Shown here in pieces: positions 26,702 through 36,502 of a DNA stretch of 64,000 nt. Source of the stretch: G963664935 sp963664935 (GTDB taxonomy: Bacteria > Pseudomonadota > Gammaproteobacteria > Methylococcales > G963664935); assembly GCA_963664935.2 (NCBI GenBank), contig CAXXSE010000006.1, positions 248,001-312,000 of the forward strand, given 5' to 3'. Made by a program: the position numbers and the translations under genes. The notes beneath the pieces were generated by a model, which was given only the letters and a program-made list of their open reading frames with translations, was not told the DNA's origin and did not search any database. Position 1 is the first letter of the stretch, and each line of letters starts with the position of its first letter.

Positions 26702-29700
26702 TTAGCCATTACTTTGCCTTTGGTACTTCTTAAAGTTCTCTGCCTGCTCGAAGATTTCCTTGTAGACCTCATCCCGATCAATCGGCGGATATCCACTTTC
26801 AGCAAGTAAAATAATGAGATCCACTTTCAGCTCAGCCTTAATGTCGTTGCGCTGGCTCCAGTCGGTGTACCTGGCTTTATCATCGACTATGACTTTTACT
26901 TTTTTTGCCAACTCAAGGAGTTTGTCTTCGGGGTATGTAAAATCGTACTTAATGGTGAGGGCTTTAAGGATGTCGTAGAAGGCCTTTTCTTCGAAATCAA
27001 TGCCCAGCTGGGCGAAGGAGTCTTTCTCCTTTTTGATAGCGTGGTACAGGTCGATAATCTCGTCGGTGAAATCTTCCAGCACTTCACTCCTAAGAATGTC
27101 CTGCTCGCTCCGATCATTGTATTTATCCACCAGGGCTTTGAACTGTTTGGAAAAGTCGACACCCTTTAGCTTGTTGACCTTTTTAAACTCTGCAATCGCT
27201 TTGGCCAGCAACTGCTGGAGCAGTTTAATTTTCGTGTTTGGTAGCTTGATTTTGTCAATTTTCGCTAGGTAGTCCGGATCGAAAATATCTACCTCAGTGG
27301 TATCCCCTTGCCCCATCTTGAAGATCTCTTCAACCCCATCGCTCTTCAAGGCCTCGGCAAGCATTTCCTGTACCTTGGCGTTCATTTGAGCGAGGTCGGG
27401 TGCAAATACCTTTAGTGAGCTTGAAGACTATGGCTCGCACCACCATATAGAAATGAACATGATCCCTTTCGTCCTGTGTAAATTCATCACAGCCAACGCA
27501 GATGTCATAGGCGGCTTTCATGCGTTTAGTAAGAAACATGAAGCGCTTCTCAAGTTCCTCGGTAATCTGTACATATTCCGCCGCCATGTTGAGGCAGTGT
27601 AATTGCTCGATGGGCTTCCCGGAGAAATACGGGGTGGAGTCAAACTTGTGGAAGATCGCACGCATAAGATCCAGATGGTCTCTAACCACCAGAATGGATT
27701 GATTCACATCCTCAAAGTTTGCAGTGTCGGCCTTGGAGTAATGTGCCAAAGCCAGGTTCATCTGCTTCTTGATGCCAATATAGTCGATAATCAGCCCTTT
27801 CTCCTTTTGCTGATACTTCCGGTTCACCCGGGATCTGGATCAAGTTGTGTCGTTTAACCGGCTTGTCGATATACATGCTGTCGAGGAAAGGCACATCAAA
27901 ACCGGTGAGCCACATATCGACCACGATGGCGATTTTGAAGTTGGATTTGGAGGTTTTGAACTGTCGATCTAACTCTTTTCTGTAATCTTTGCTCCCCAGC
28001 ATATCGTATAAAACGGAGTCATCGTCTTTGCCACGGGTCATCACCATTTTGATGCGCTCCATAGGCATGATCTGTTTCTTCTCTTGTTCTGTGAGTTCCT
28101 CCCCGTCGGCACACACCTTCACTTCTGCCCAGTCGGGACGCAGAGCAATCACCTCCTTGTATAAATCATAGGCGATTGTCCGGCTACTGCTGACGAACAT
28201 GGCTTTCTCCGCGACCGTGGCTCCCTCTTCAATGCGTGCTTCATAATGGTCGACAAAATCAGCAGCCAGGGCCTTTAAGCGGTCGGGATCTCCGAGAATT
28301 GAGGTCATTTGCAGATTTGCTCGCTTACTGCCCTCAATCGCGTAATCGCTAGCCCCATCATCTGCACTTTGGGCATAGTAGTCTTCAATCTCCTGAAGCT
28401 TGCTGCTGTCGAGCAGGACTTTCGCTGTCCGGCCTTCGTAAACGATACGCACCGTGATCTCATCAACCACCGATTCTGTCATGGTGTAGGCGTCCACCAC
28501 CTCACCAAACACATCCAGCGTCGCATCGATCGGTGTGCCGGTGAAGCCCACATAGGTCGCGTTAGGCAACGAGTCGTGCAGATACTTGGCAAAGCCATAA
28601 GTTCGCTTAATCCCCTCTTCCGTAATTTTCACCTTCTGGTCCAGATTCACCTGGCTGCGGTGCGCTTCATCCGAGATACAGATCACGTTGTTACGTTCGG
28701 TCAACAGCTCCGTGTCTTCCGTAAATTTATGAATCGTAGTGAGAAAAACCCCGCCGCTATTTCGCCCCTTCAACAAGTCTCGCAGCTGTGTCCGGCTCTC
28801 CACACTAATCACCGACTCATCACCGATGTAGCCCTTGCTATTGGTAAACAAGCCCGAGAGCTGGTCATCCAGATCCGTGCGGTCAGTGATTAAGACGATG
28901 GTCGGACTCGCCAGATCCACACTCTTCATCAACAAGCGAGCCAGGAACAACATGGTAAAACTCTTCCCGCAACCCGTTGCTCCAAAGTAGGTGCCGCCCT
29001 TGCCATCGCCCTCCGGACGCATGTGGAGCAAAATGTTGCGATAGAGCTTGGTCGCTGCATAGTATTGCGGATAGCGGCAAAGGATCTTCTCCTCCCGCCG
29101 CGAGGTGTCGGGCAGATAGACGAAGTTACGAAGCACATCGCAGAGGCGGGTTGGGTGAAAGAGTCCCTTGATCATCGAATAGAGCGAGTCGATCCCATCT
29201 TTTTCGATTAGGTCCCCGCCGTCCGTTTTGCGCCAGGCGTAGAAGAATTCATAGGGCGCGAAAAACGAACCCGCCTTATTGTTCACCCCATCACTGATTA
29301 CGCAGAAGGCATTGTATTTAAACAGCTCAGGGATATCGCGTTTGTAGCGTACTGTCAGTTGGACAAAGGCGTCGTGAATCGTCGCCTCCTCACGGATCGC
29401 GCTCTTAAATTCAAACACCACCAGCGGCAAACCATTGATATAGAGAATCCCATCAGGTATCCGCTTCTCGTAGCCGATGATCTCCAGCTGGTTCACCAGC
29501 TTAAAGATGTTGCCGCCCGTTTGGTAAACCGCAGCTTCCTCCGCCACAATCAACGGTACCTCGCCAGCTTGTGGTTCCCGAAACGCGACTAAGTCCGAAT
29601 AATCAATCAGCTGGACGTAGAGGTCTTTTTGGTCGCGATCTTCACGCTTGAGCAGGAAACCATCCGAGACCAGCTTCATGATCGCCTTATTGCTCTCATA

Positions 29701-29925
29701 GAGATCGGCGGTGGGGTAGGCTTCTAACTGGCGAATGACCGCTTCGATTTCGGCGGGGGTGATGCCGTCTTTGGCGTATTGCTGGGCAAGGAAGGCGAGC
29801 AGGTCGGCTTTGATGAGGACTTCGTGGGGTTGACGGGCGATGGTTTCACCGTGGACGTGGGGATAGCCTTCGGCGGAGAGGAGTTCGATGATGGCGGCTT
29901 CAAGCTGGGCCTCGGTGAATTTCAT
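26702..29925 (-). pseudogene. hsdR: type I restriction enzyme R subunit (HsdR) with two frameshifts
   Basis: Three overlapping frames make up one HsdR. The first (from ATG 29925) carries the PDDEXK-like nuclease core (VVFEFKSA), Walker A GATGCGKSFT and the DEAD-like ISDEAHRS, through MYIDKPVKRHNLIQ. It shifts at about 27830 to VNRKYQQKEKGLIIDYIGI, then at about 27405 to MNAKVQEMLAEALK, ending at 26702. HsdR cuts unmodified DNA after ATP-driven translocation; this copy should not. The start directly follows the stop of the DUF1016 gene. A copy of its first ~30 bp is found at 31614-31643. Confidence 0.92.
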
Positions 29926-29926
29926 G

Positions 29927-31027
29927 CTATTCAATCTCTTTTTCCAGACTTTCAAAATCAGCTTCAATTTCTTCGATAGTGGGTAAGCTGCCTTTCAGGT
30001 TCTCCGGTAGATTTTCGGTCAAGTTAAACTCACTGACCCCCATCGGTTTGTTGATATCCCGCAGAGCAAATTCCGTTTCGATTCTATTCTTATCCCGACA
30101 GAGCAGGATCCCTATTGTTGGATGATCCGTTTCTGATTTGAGTAAACTGTCCACCGCCGAAAGATAAAAGTTCAGTTTACCGGTATATTCAGGAATGAAT
30201 TTTGTATTTTTTAACTCAACAACGACATAACATTGTAATTTTATGTGATAAAATAATAGATCCAGATAGTAGTCACTGTCTCCAACTTCCATATGATACT
30301 GTCGTCCTACAAAGGCAAATCCTTTTCCCAGTTCCAGAAGAAATTTTGTGATGTGGTTTATCAACTGGTTTTCAATATCCCGTTCATTATAAGGTTTTGT
30401 GAGCGTAAGGAAATCAAAGCTGTAGGGGTCTTTAATCGTTTGTTGAGCCAAATCAGACTGTGGTTCCGGGAGTGTAATTTTGAAATTGGTAATCGCCTTA
30501 CCCTGCCGGGAATAAAGATCAGACTTAATCTGCAATGCCAGGACATCACGACTCCAACCGTTTTCAATGGGTTCATTGATATAGAACAAGGCCGCATGTT
30601 GATCCTTCACCTTTCCAATCATTAATTTAATATGTCCCCAGGGAATCTTTCTGATATGTTGATATATTTCATTGCTTGAAGGCAGACCTGTTTCGTCCCC
30701 AACCTGAGGACTTTTTAATTTTGTTGTTTCGTCCCCAACCTGGGGACTAATTGAAATGTAACGATAAAACAGGCGGCAATATTTGAGATTGGTGACAGAG
30801 AATCCCTGAATATCAGGAAATTCATTTTTCATATCTTTAGACAGACTCTCCAGAAATCGGGAACCCCAAACAGCATCTTTTTCACTGATCATTCTACCCA
30901 GGTCCCAGTAAAGCTCAATCAATGCAGAGCTGACCGCTAAAGCCGCTTTGATCTGCACAGAACGAATTTTTGATTTCAGTGAAACAAACCATTCTTTGTA
31001 TTCGGGAGTAATATTCAGGTTATTCAT
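29927..31027 (-). CDS. DUF1016/YhcG-type PDDEXK nuclease domain protein
   Basis: A 366-residue protein with the YhcG layout: an N-terminal DUF1016_N helical domain (LSKDMKNEFPDIQGFSVTNL) and a C-terminal PDDEXK nuclease fold. The catalytic pattern is visible as DYYLDLLFYH then CYVVVELKNTKF. The start at ATG 31027 has GGAG 8 nt upstream; the extension to 31069 would be read from a REP. Proteins of this family are often found within type I restriction loci, as here between hsdS and hsdR. Whether it assists restriction or acts alone is unknown. Unlike its neighbours it is intact. Confidence 0.87.
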   Translation of the reverse strand: MNNLNITPEYKEWFVSLKSKIRSVQIKAALAVSSALIELYWDLGRMISEKDAVWGSRFLESLSKDMKNEFPDIQGFSVTNLKYCRLFYRYISISPQVGDETTKLKSPQVGDETGLPSSNEIYQHIRKIPWGHIKLMIGKVKDQHAALFYINEPIENGWSRDVLALQIKSDLYSRQGKAITNFKITLPEPQSDLAQQTIKDPYSFDFLTLTKPYNERDIENQLINHITKFLLELGKGFAFVGRQYHMEVGDSDYYLDLLFYHIKLQCYVVVELKNTKFIPEYTGKLNFYLSAVDSLLKSETDHPTIGILLCRDKNRIETEFALRDINKPMGVSEFNLTENLPENLKGSLPTIEEIEADFESLEKEIE

Positions 31028-31041
31028 AGGTATTGCTCCTT

Positions 31042-31112
31042 CCCGGGAGCGCGGGCGTCCCGCCCGCATCTTTTAGAAGCGAAAAAGCAGGCGGGACGCC
31101 TGCGCTCCCGGG
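31042..31112. repeat. REP pair (GCGGGCGTCCCGCCCGC type)
   Basis: Two short hairpins, GCGGGCG/CGCCCGC (31051-31067) and GCAGGCG/CGCCTGC (31087-31103), are enclosed by a further inverted repeat CCCGGGAGC/GCTCCCGGG. This is a REP doublet (BIME-like) adjoining the RAYT gene; related hairpins lie at 31587-31603 and 31665-31690. Confidence 0.88.
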
Positions 31113-31129
31113 AATTAGTAAACGGTGTT

Positions 31130-31501
31130 TCATAGTATGCGCTTTCCTGCACTAGACCACGGCCATTCACGTGCGTAACGGCATAGGCCTGCTTTCACTG
31201 GATTCTCATGAATATAATCAACGGCTTGATCGAAATGCCGCTCGTCACGAATAAAGCGATCAAAATATTCAGTTTGCCACACCTGAGCGTCACGCCCGCT
31301 TTTTTTAAAATGCTTATTAATCTCATGCGCCGTAAAGGACTTCCATGAATGAACCACCTTCGACAAAGGAAATCCTTCATGGGTTTTGATCATTAGATGC
31401 ACATGATTCGGCATCACCACATAGGCCACCAGATCATAACGCTTGCCATCAAAAAACCTCCATGCATCCACAACGATCTTGGCAATCTCCCCATCGCGCA
31501 A
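31130..31501 (-). pseudogene. REP-associated tyrosine transposase (RAYT), N-terminally truncated
   Basis: The 123 readable residues contain the HUH motif (PNHVHLMI) and the downstream catalytic Tyr region (WQTEYFDRFIRDERHF), ending in YIHENPVKAGLCRYAREWPW. Both are hallmarks of RAYTs that mobilise REPs. The reading frame continues upstream to about 31590 without an ATG (DKGYGACILRDGE is in frame) until it meets a REP hairpin, so the normal start and first ~30 residues are missing. It is flanked by REPs of its probable own family. Confidence 0.75.
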
Positions 31502-31586
31502 AATACAGGCACCGTAGCCCTTATCGAGTTTTTGTTGGATTTGTTTACGACGCTCTGTTTTTTCGTTATCGCTTTGGGGTGGTGAT

Positions 31587-31603
31587 GCGGGCGTCCCGCC
31601 CGC
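31587..31603. repeat. single REP hairpin
   Basis: GCGGGCG-TCC-CGCCCGC, identical to the left hairpin of the pair at 31051-31067. It lies where the 5' end of the RAYT gene should be and next to the duplicated hsdR start. Confidence 0.85.
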
Positions 31604-31660
31604 ATAGTTTCAGCTTCAAGTTGGACTTCGGTGAATTTCATGCAAAGGCTTCCTTAGCGG

Positions 31661-33370
31661 CTATGCGGGCGAGACGCCCGCGCTCCCGGGGATGCGAAGT
31701 TCACCGGAGATGAGTTTGGGGAGGAGCGTGTCACGGAGGGTTGTGAGAGTTTGTGCCTGATTAGTATTATTGCTAATGGATTCAAACCAGTTTTGTGTAG
31801 CTTTTTTGAAATCTTCCAGAAGTGTGTGCTTGGGGGCGAGAAATGGCATTCCTTTGATGATTTTTGAATTCACAGCAGTAGCGATAGATGAGGTGCTACC
31901 TAGTCGCGAGAAGTCGAAGCTAGTTAGATAGCAATACAAAAACTCCTTCGTTAGCTCGAATTTCGGATTTACAAAGTGAGCAATAGCTTCATTTGTCGCC
32001 ATTTCCTTTTGAGTTATTGAAACTCTGCCTATCGTGAGCTTGAAGCTCAATATAACAGAACCCTCTGGAATAACTTTGACATTGAATTTATCTACAGACT
32101 CAGGTGTCAGGTATTCGTTGCTATCACCTATGAATGCGCCGCAATTACCCATGTCTCTAATAGATACCCATACTACGTTACCCAAGCTGATATTTGAAAA
32201 CCAAAGGGTCTCCTTCCGTGGTGGTGTCTTTCCTATTGTTATGTTTGCTATTTTATCCGCTTTTTTCACCTCCCACCCATCCGGAATCCATCCCATCTCA
32301 TCGGTAAGTTGAAAGGCAGCAGGAAATTGCTTGGCGGCTTCGCGATTGGCGGTGCCATCGGCTAGGGCTTGGCGGCGGACTTCTGCACGCTCGGCGAGTT
32401 CCTCGGGGATCGGATTGCCAGCGGCGAGGGCATTGTCGATCACCGGGTCAAAGTCCACAAACCAGCTTTTGAAGAGCGCCTGCGCCATGCCTTCCAGTGT
32501 CGCATTCATCCGCCGATTCAACTCAATCTTGTCATCCAATGATCCCAGGATATGAGCGATCGCTTTCTGTTCTGAGAGGGGAGGGAGGTTTAGTTTGAAT
32601 TTTGAACAATCCCCAACCCGAATATGACTGACTACTGATCCAGATCCTTCGTGCAATTGAAACTGATGCTGCAAGTCTGCGGAAAGAAAACTATATAGAA
32701 GAAATTGAGAATCCAGTTTGGTGGGAGTGGCTCTGTATTGCATGACCCTTTGACCGAGGAAAATAGATTCGTCAGTGTTGACAATTCCGACCTCTCCTAG
32801 TGGAGCTTCTCGTGTAAGTAGAACATCGCTTCTTAATACGGATGCTCTTCGTGTCCATTTCTTGAAAGTCTTTTCTTCAACGAAGCGGCATCCTTCTAGT
32901 GAAACTCGACCATTCTTGATATTTGGAGTTCGTATCATTTTGTACGGAGTTGGGCCTTCGACGATCGGGGCAGTCTTATTCACGCAATCAACGACAAGAT
33001 CACAGACTTCCGAAATAGTGACTCGCGGCCACTCACTCACCACAACCCGTTCCTCTACCACTTTCTGCAACACCACCCGTTCAGCCTCAATATTCTTATG
33101 AAACTGCTCAGGCACTTCATCCCAAATAAACAGATCCACACGAAAAGGAAGATAGCTCTCCTCAAAGGCTTCTTTCAGATCATAAACGGCCACTTTTTGC
33201 GCTGATGAGGCAAACGCCACCATATCGAGGTCTGATGATGGTGTTGATGTGAATTTGACGCGAGAACCGTAGGCCCAGACTTCTGTGTCAGGCAGATGGC
33301 GCTTTAGCAGAGCGGCTATCTCTTTACGCTGGGCAATGGTCAGGTCGATATTTTCAAGTTCGCGCCCCAT
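31661..33370 (-). CDS. hsdS: MNT nucleotidyltransferase domain fused to type I restriction S subunit (HsdS)
   Basis: A 569-residue fusion. Residues 1-100 form a minimal nucleotidyltransferase: YGSRVKFTSTPSSDLDMV shows the GSx...DxD motif (G35, S36, D47, D49). Residues about 115-560 are a normal HsdS with two target-recognition domains separated by the conserved linker LPPLSEQKAIAHILGSLDDK and ending TLLPKLISGELRI. HsdS gives sequence specificity to the HsdM methylase and HsdR. The last residues (PGSAGVSPA) are read from a REP at 31665-31690. The ATG overlaps the stop of the HEPN gene (TAATG). Confidence 0.9.
   Translation of the reverse strand: MGRELENIDLTIAQRKEIAALLKRHLPDTEVWAYGSRVKFTSTPSSDLDMVAFASSAQKVAVYDLKEAFEESYLPFRVDLFIWDEVPEQFHKNIEAERVVLQKVVEERVVVSEWPRVTISEVCDLVVDCVNKTAPIVEGPTPYKMIRTPNIKNGRVSLEGCRFVEEKTFKKWTRRASVLRSDVLLTREAPLGEVGIVNTDESIFLGQRVMQYRATPTKLDSQFLLYSFLSADLQHQFQLHEGSGSVVSHIRVGDCSKFKLNLPPLSEQKAIAHILGSLDDKIELNRRMNATLEGMAQALFKSWFVDFDPVIDNALAAGNPIPEELAERAEVRRQALADGTANREAAKQFPAAFQLTDEMGWIPDGWEVKKADKIANITIGKTPPRKETLWFSNISLGNVVWVSIRDMGNCGAFIGDSNEYLTPESVDKFNVKVIPEGSVILSFKLTIGRVSITQKEMATNEAIAHFVNPKFELTKEFLYCYLTSFDFSRLGSTSSIATAVNSKIIKGMPFLAPKHTLLEDFKKATQNWFESISNNTNQAQTLTTLRDTLLPKLISGELRIPGSAGVSPA
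31665..31690. repeat. REP hairpin inside the end of hsdS
   Basis: GCGGGCG/CGCCCGC with a 3-nt loop followed by GCTCCCGGG, the same module as the pair at 31042-31112. It encodes the last seven or so residues of HsdS, replacing the native C-terminus. Confidence 0.8.
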
Positions 33371-33984
33371 TATTCCCAGCTTTCTCCGCTTATGGTTTGA
33401 TAGAGGGCAACGGCGTCATCGACAAAATCATTCATGATCTCCAAGGCATCCTTGGCCTTTTCCCCGCTGTAATCATGGGAGGTATTGACGCGAGCCTTTG
33501 CATATATCAACCACTGCTCGACAGGGTTGATAACAGATTGTTTTCACGTAACTTCTCAATAACCCGGGGCACCCTTAGAAACAATGGGTTATGATTGGGC
33601 AAAATGATCGTTATAGCCATATTTTTTAGGTGTCAAACGAGAAATCAATAACTTACAGTGCTCGCGTTGTTTCAAGGCTCCAATGTTTCGGCTATAAGTT
33701 ATTGATTACACTGCTGCCCCGGGTTATTGAGAAGTTACGTTTTCACCTGCTAACCTTATAATTGGATTGGGGCCATTGGGAACTTCCGGCAGGCCTATTT
33801 CCTCTTCAAGATAGCGTTTAAGCAGTTTCCATAAACAATCCCAGCACGTTTCAAAGCGCTGTATCACCGATTCCGAGACGGCTTCCTGCATTAACTCCGG
33901 GAGTTTGTCATCAAGGCTCTGATGATTTTGGAACTGTAATTCAAGGTGCTTGAGTGATTTTTTAAATTTATCGTATTCAATCAT
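33370..33984 (-). pseudogene. HEPN-type nucleotidyltransferase-substrate-binding protein, split by a MITE
   Basis: The N-terminal part (33984 to 33739) starts MIEYDKFKKSLKHLELQF and includes SVIQRFETCWDCLWK, as in HI0074-like proteins that pair with minimal nucleotidyltransferases. After a 191-bp insertion the C-terminal part reads PVEQWLIYAKARVNTSHDYS and ends in TISGESWE. The NTSHDY segment is the RxxxxH HEPN active-site region. Removing the element leaves a further 1-nt shift at about 33515-33540. The stop overlaps the hsdS-fusion ATG, so the HEPN and MNT halves were translationally coupled. Confidence 0.85.
33548..33738. mobile_element. IS66-type MITE, 191 bp, with 8-bp target duplication
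   Basis: Perfect 24-bp terminal inverted repeats lie at 33548-33571 and 33715-33738, starting GTAACTTCTCAATAACCC. The element is flanked on both sides by GTTTTCAC (33540-33547 and 33739-33746). Ends that begin GTAA and an 8-bp duplication are the known hallmarks of IS66-family insertions. There is no transposase, so it was moved by an IS66 element elsewhere. Confidence 0.93.
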
Positions 33985-33987
33985 GGT

Positions 33988-35547
33988 TTATTTTCCATAC
34001 CCCAACACGGCCATATTTTTTCGAATAACATCGTCGAGCTTTGCAGACTCTGCCATCTGCCCGTAAAGCGTCTGGCTCATCTCGGTCATCTTGGCCTCAA
34101 AGGGGATGCCATCGTCTTCAAGGGCAGCCGCGCCGACGTAGCGACCGGGCGTGAGGACGAAGTCGTGCTTGCGAATCTCTTCGAGCGACACGGATTTACA
34201 GTAACCGGCCTGGTCTTCATAAACACCATCCTTCGCCTCGCCACGCCATGCATGATAGGTTTTGGCGATGGCCGCAATGTCGTCAGGATCGAGTTCCTTT
34301 TGGGCGCGGCTGATCATCGAGCCGATCTTTCGAGCATCGATAAAGAGAGTTTCGCCTTCACGATTACGATAGCCGCGTTCGCTATAGGCCTTCTTGTTCT
34401 TGGTGAGGAACCAGAGGCAGACAGGAATCTGTGTGGTGTAGAAGAGTTGGCCGGGTAGCGCGATCATGCAGTCCATCAGGTCATTATCCACCATCTTTTG
34501 GCGGATCGCTCCTTCGCCCGTGGTGTTGGTTGACATGGAGCCGTTGGCCAGCACGAAACCGGCCACACCGTGTTCGGAAAGCTTGGATACCATGTGCAGA
34601 ATCCAGGCGTAGTTGGCATTGCCGATAGGTGGGGTTTCATAGCCGCTCCAGCGCGAATCGTGGACCAGTTCGTCAGTGGCTCGCCACTCCTTCAAATTGA
34701 AAGGCGGATTAGCCATAACGTAGTCGGCCTTCAAATCGGGGTGTTGATCCTTAAAGAAAGTATCGGCAGGGACTTCGCCGAGATTGGCCGAAAGCCCACG
34801 CACCGCCAGATTCATCTTAGCCAGCTTGTAAGTGGTGGAGGTGAACTCCTGACCGTACACCGAGAGGTCCTTAGTATTGCCGTGGTGACTCTGCACAAAC
34901 TTGAGCGACTGCACGAACATACCGCCCGAACCGCAGCAGGGATCATAAATCTTGCCCTTGAATGGCTCGATCATTTCCGCAATCAGATTAACAACACACT
35001 TGGGCGTATAGAACTAGCCCCCCGGCTTGCCCTCCGATGCAGCAAATTTGCCGAGGAAATATTCATAGACCCGGCCTACCACGCCCTCTTCCTTGTCTTC
35101 TACTGTGTCGATATTGTTGATCGCATCGATCAGGGCCGAGAGCTTGCTACCATCTAAACCCAGGCGGGAGAAATAGTTGTCGGGTAAAGCACCCTTGAGC
35201 GTGGCATTGCTCTTCTCCACCGCCGTCAGGGCCGAGTCGATCTTAATCGCAATATCGCCCTGTTTGGCGTGCTGCTGAATATAGCTCCAGCGGGATGTCT
35301 CCGGCAGATAGAAGATGTTCTTCATGGTGTAGAACTCCACCATGTCAGTGTATTTCTCCTTACCCTCCGCAATCAGCTCAACACGCCGCTCCTCAAACTT
35401 ATCCGAGACAAACTTCAAAAAGATCAAGCTCAGCACCACGTGTTTGTATTCAGAAGACTCGACACTGCCCCGCAGCCGGTTAGCAGAATCCCACAGGGAC
35501 TCCTCAAAGCCTTTATCGTTTTTCGCTGCTGCTTTTTTCTGGGCCAT
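33988..35547 (-). pseudogene. hsdM: type I DNA methyltransferase M subunit (HsdM) with an amber codon
   Basis: The full gene would encode 519 residues. The first 177 (from 35547) end in EGKPGG, where an in-frame TAG (35014-35016) replaces the Gln of the normal GGQFYTP motif. Reading continues in frame with FYTPKCVVNLIAEMIEPF to 33988. The SAM motif DPCCGSGGMF and the catalytic NPPF (VMANPPFNL) are intact. Without suppression, methylation and therefore the entire system is lost. It is the first gene of the locus; the HEPN gene follows by 3 bp. Confidence 0.92.
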
Positions 35548-35605
35548 TATTACTCCTTAAATTACTGACTTTAGTTTGCAGAAAGTCCTGATTCATATTT
35601 TGAAG

Positions 35606-35732
35606 GGCTAACGGTTAGGTTAACCTGGCCAAAACCCCCAATGGACTTCAACGAAGCCACTGAACGTGAATTACACTACAAAGCCATAAAAGAACTAAAG
35701 GGTTTTGGCTCGGGTTGAACCTGTGGTTGGAC
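35606..35732. other. attC-like integron recombination site A
   Basis: The site is bounded by GGCTAAC and GTTGGAC core sites. The inner arms GGTTAACCTGGCCAAAACCC and GGGTTTTGGCTCGGGTT pair imperfectly, as in an attC hairpin. The length (127 bp) is within the known range. The 285 bp from here to site B show no supportable gene. Confidence 0.65.
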
Positions 35733-36017
35733 GAAGCCGCTATCGCAGAGAAAAGACCAAGACTTTACGGTTTTGTTAAGCCTGGAACAACTTCAGAAAA
35801 AAGTTGGAAATAAATCATAAAATAGCTTAGGATGAAGAACGATGAACAAAATTATAAATTTCTACAACATTTATCTAACCTATTCATATATATGAATTAT
35901 TCTTAATATAATCATCCTCAAAAAGCTATTTTTGGATAGCACCTATATCAGGCCTTGTCAAGGCCGCCATTCAAAAAATATTTCTTACAATTAAGCTTTC
36001 CGTTTATCGCCGGGCTT

Positions 36018-36080
36018 GTCCAACAAACGGTTCAGATTGTGGTTCGCTCCGCTCACACAATCTAACCTTATTCGTTATGC
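36018..36080. other. attC-like integron recombination site B
   Basis: Core sites GTCCAAC and GTTATGC enclose arms GGTTCAGATTGTG and CACAATCTAACC, which pair perfectly apart from one unpaired C, the classic extrahelical base of attC. The PIN-like gene fragment on the minus strand ends within the site. Confidence 0.8.
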
Positions 36081-36300
36081 GTTAACTCTATATATACCTG
36101 GGTCTGAATTGTGTTCCAACACATCCAGGACTCCGGAAACCAGAGGATCAAGGTTTTGTAATCGATTTCCATATGCAACTAAGACTATCAACATAATGGG
36201 AAGATTTGAAAGATTTTGTTGATGCTCAATGTTCTTGTCGGCTGTGATTAGCGCAACAAATCCATTTTCAGATGCCAATTGACGTAATCGACCGTTTTTT
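36075..36300 (-). pseudogene. DUF5615/PIN-like toxin, C-terminal half only
   Basis: In frame from about 36300 the chain reads NGRLRQLASENGFVALITAD and continues NIEHQQNLSNLPIMLIVLVA to a stop at 36075. This is the second half of the DUF5615-type PIN-like toxins, with the conserved T(A/T)DKN. The first half is missing because the hicA gene abuts it. It would be the last gene before attC site B on the minus strand. Confidence 0.7.
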
Positions 36301-36308
36301 GTGCCACT

Positions 36309-36500
36309 CTATCCCATCTGTGAAACCGTTCGAACTATACCGCCCATTGTATAAGCATTAATCGGATTTGCCCGAGGAATAGTGATTATACGCGTTCCGT
36401 CTGACATCACGATGTGTTTTCCTTGACGCTTAATTTCAAATCCTGCTTTGTGTAAAGCACGAACAGCATCTTTATGAGAGATCCCCGGAATTTTTGGCAT
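36309..36500 (-). CDS. hicA: HicA-type mRNA interferase toxin, possibly 3'-truncated
   Basis: A 63-residue HicA/YcfA-like protein: KAGFEIKRQGKHIVMSDGTR contains the catalytic His in GKHIVM and ITIPRANPINAYTMGGIVR is the usual ending strand. Family members continue for a few more residues (G-L-x-x-x-E-F); here it ends VSQMG at the joint with the PIN-like fragment, so activity is uncertain. It lies 2 bp after hicB on the same strand. Confidence 0.8.
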   Translation of the reverse strand: MPKIPGISHKDAVRALHKAGFEIKRQGKHIVMSDGTRIITIPRANPINAYTMGGIVRTVSQMG

Positions 36501-36502
36501 AG

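Noticed and set aside
35640..35718. Short frame starting MDFNEATERELHYKAIKELK
   Set aside because: It lies entirely inside attC-like site A, so the arms, not a protein, explain the sequence.
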